Source: Comamonas sp. GB3 AK4-5
GTDB lineage: Bacteria > Pseudomonadota > Gammaproteobacteria > Burkholderiales > Burkholderiaceae_C
Direction: 5' to 3'
Length of the DNA: 64,000 nucleotides
Assembly: GCF_041320665.1 (NCBI RefSeq)
Contig: NZ_CP166730.1
Span: 2,480,001 to 2,544,000, forward strand
Under the pieces are notes generated by a model. The model did no database searches, had not been told where the DNA came from, and saw only the letters and a list, made by a program, of their open reading frames with translations. The stretch's first letter is position 1; each line of letters opens with the position of its first letter. The position numbers were made by a program, and so were the translations under genes. This document shows, piece after piece, positions 63,194 through 64,000 of this stretch.

Positions 63194-63275
63194 CCCCCCT
63201 GAGCCGCCTTCGGCGTCTTCCCCCCAGGGGGACGGCATCATCGCTGCGGGGCGGCCCTTGCTCGATGCCCCTGGC
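63194..63275 (+). repeat. 3'-end hairpin repeat, copy 5 (after the PsiF-type gene)
   Basis: Same family as 4918, immediately after the stop codon. The first hairpin has a CGCC-TTCG-GGCG-like tetraloop, the variable hairpin is minimal, and the distal stem is GGCATC/GATGCC, a further compensated variant. Confidence 0.85.
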
Positions 63276-63313
63276 ATATGCCGTGCCGTGGCGAACAACT
63301 TTCTACCGCACGT

Positions 63314-63345
63314 AAAAAGCCCGCAGTCGCGGGCTTTTGTTTTTC
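63314..63345. terminator. Bidirectional terminator between the PsiF-type gene and the YeeE gene
   Basis: AAAAGCCCGC-AGTC-GCGGGCTTTT followed by GTTTTT on the plus strand; the minus strand also has TTTTTACG. It serves both convergent genes. Confidence 0.8.
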
Positions 63346-63359
63346 GCTGAGCTGGTATT

Positions 63360-63800
63360 TCAGCCCCAGCATTTGTCCCACAGATGCTGCAGTGCCATGC
63401 CCGCCAGCATGGCGGCCACAAACAGCCAGGCCTCGGGCTGCAGCGTGGACAGGTTCATCAGCGCCGGGCCGGGGCAAAAGCCCGCCAGACCCCAGCCGGT
63501 GCCGAACAGGGCCGCGCCAACCAGCAAGCGTCCATCGACGCGGCTGCTGCTGGGCAGTTGCATGGGCTCGCCCAACAAGGCCGGCAGCTTGCGGGCTGCA
63601 CGGCGCTTGGCCCAGCCAAAAGCCAGCAGGCCTACGGCAATGGCCCCGCCCATGAGCAGAGCCAGCGAGGGGTCCCATTGGCCAAAAAAGTCCAGAAAGT
63701 TCTGCACCTTGGCGGGGTTGCCCATGCCGGAGAGGATGAGGCCCAAGCCAAAGACCAGGCCGGCAACCAAGGCCACCAAAGAAGTTTTTGCGTTTTTCAT
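63360..63800 (-). CDS. YeeE/YedE-family membrane protein (C-terminal-half type, DUF6691)
   Basis: A 146-residue inner-membrane protein with four predicted helices. Family features are VAGLVFGLGLILSGMGNPAKVQNF (about 11-30) and GWGLAGFCPGPALMNL near 103, whose conserved cysteine is implicated in thiosulfate/sulfur handling by YeeE homologues. It forms a pair with the other half at 63829-64000; together they make one YeeE-like unit, as in many proteobacteria. The start may be 63800 or 63809. Confidence 0.88.
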   Translation of the reverse strand: MKNAKTSLVALVAGLVFGLGLILSGMGNPAKVQNFLDFFGQWDPSLALLMGGAIAVGLLAFGWAKRRAARKLPALLGEPMQLPSSSRVDGRLLVGAALFGTGWGLAGFCPGPALMNLSTLQPEAWLFVAAMLAGMALQHLWDKCWG

Positions 63801-63828
63801 AGCATTCATCGCTTGCTGTAATGGCCTA

Positions 63829-64000
63829 TCAAGCCAGTTGGAGTACATGGCGCAGCACATACACGCTCAGCGCGCCCGTGGCCATGAACATCAGCGTGGC
63901 CGCCAGCGAGCGCAGCGACAGCCGCGACAGCCCGCACACGCCGTGGCCGCTGGTGCAGCCCGAACCCAGGCGGGTGCCAAAGCCCACCAGCAGGCCGGCC
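63829..64000 (-). CDS. YeeE/YedE-family membrane protein (N-terminal-half type), partial
   Basis: Only the last 56 codons lie in the window. The minus strand reads [19 protein letters not shown], then [22 protein letters not shown], ending RHVLQLA and TGA at 63829-63831. The [16 protein letters not shown] motif is diagnostic of the YeeE/YedE family. It is the upstream partner of the gene at 63360, with 28 bp between its stop and that start. Confidence 0.9.
   Translation of the reverse strand, partial: AGLLVGFGTRLGSGCTSGHGVCGLSRLSLRSLAATLMFMATGALSVYVLRHVLQLA

Overview
The window is a stretch of bacterial chromosome with roughly 60-65% GC and strong third-position G/C bias. The gene orders sucA-sucB-lpdA-zapE, smc-zipA-ligA and phaC-phaA-phaB, together with the intergenic repeats, point to a betaproteobacterium of the family Comamonadaceae, most likely Comamonas or a close relative. 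The family placement is inferred from gene content and style; I could not run a database search. Most of the window is core chromosome. I saw no rRNA, tRNA or CRISPR array.

Layout: an AI-2E-type permease fragment (1-505, minus); the 2-oxoglutarate dehydrogenase operon sucA-sucB-lpdA followed by the division ATPase zapE (737-8122); a secreted coiled-coil protein and a DinG/YoaA-type helicase (8129-11256); an AT-rich patch with a HAD phosphatase (11257-12179); bamD divergent from dnaE (12292-16801); clpS-clpA (16959-19720); cardiolipin synthase, exonuclease I and an SpmA/SpmB-type membrane protein (19900-24534); two large cyclic-di-GMP signalling proteins flanking a YebC-family gene (24636-31574); ynfA and an intact IS5-type insertion sequence (31686-32850); smc-zipA-ligA-patatin (33073-41218); a short run with an Imm10-like protein, a VOC protein and an unusual soluble Cache-Cache-CheW protein (41229-44848); a NUDIX hydrolase and the divergent fumarylpyruvate hydrolase/maiA pair (45038-47286); pgeF (47296-48174); phaCAB for polyhydroxybutyrate (48633-52611); a 1.3-kb zone with no ordinary gene (52612-53890); a LysE exporter, an OmpA-like protein, a PhzF protein and gloA (53891-56907); a four-gene TolC/HlyD/ABC-2 permease export operon on the minus strand (57023-61828); an Lrp/AsnC regulator, a PsiF-like protein and a YeeE/YedE pair (62310-64000).

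The most interesting signal is in 52700-53800. Three tandem minus-strand units each carry a conserved promoter-like box pair (GTCAAC-N17-CGTTRTRG or a close variant), an AAGGAG ribosome site, a 24-codon open reading frame whose product ends in a conserved basic tail (LSAWPxDxRDRKRxPARL), a 3' untranslated stretch of about 90-175 nt and a Rho-independent terminator. Differences between copies are mostly synonymous, which argues that the peptides are translated and selected. The box pair resembles promoters read by extracytoplasmic-function sigma factors, so these may be stress-induced peptide/sRNA genes.

A second notable signal is a family of five 3'-end hairpin repeats. Each sits 0-12 bp after a stop codon, all in the same orientation relative to the upstream gene, and the stem shows compensatory base changes. 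Mobile DNA is limited to the IS5-type element, a solo IS-end remnant beside it, and a 55-bp MITE-like element with matching ends near 46.5 kb.
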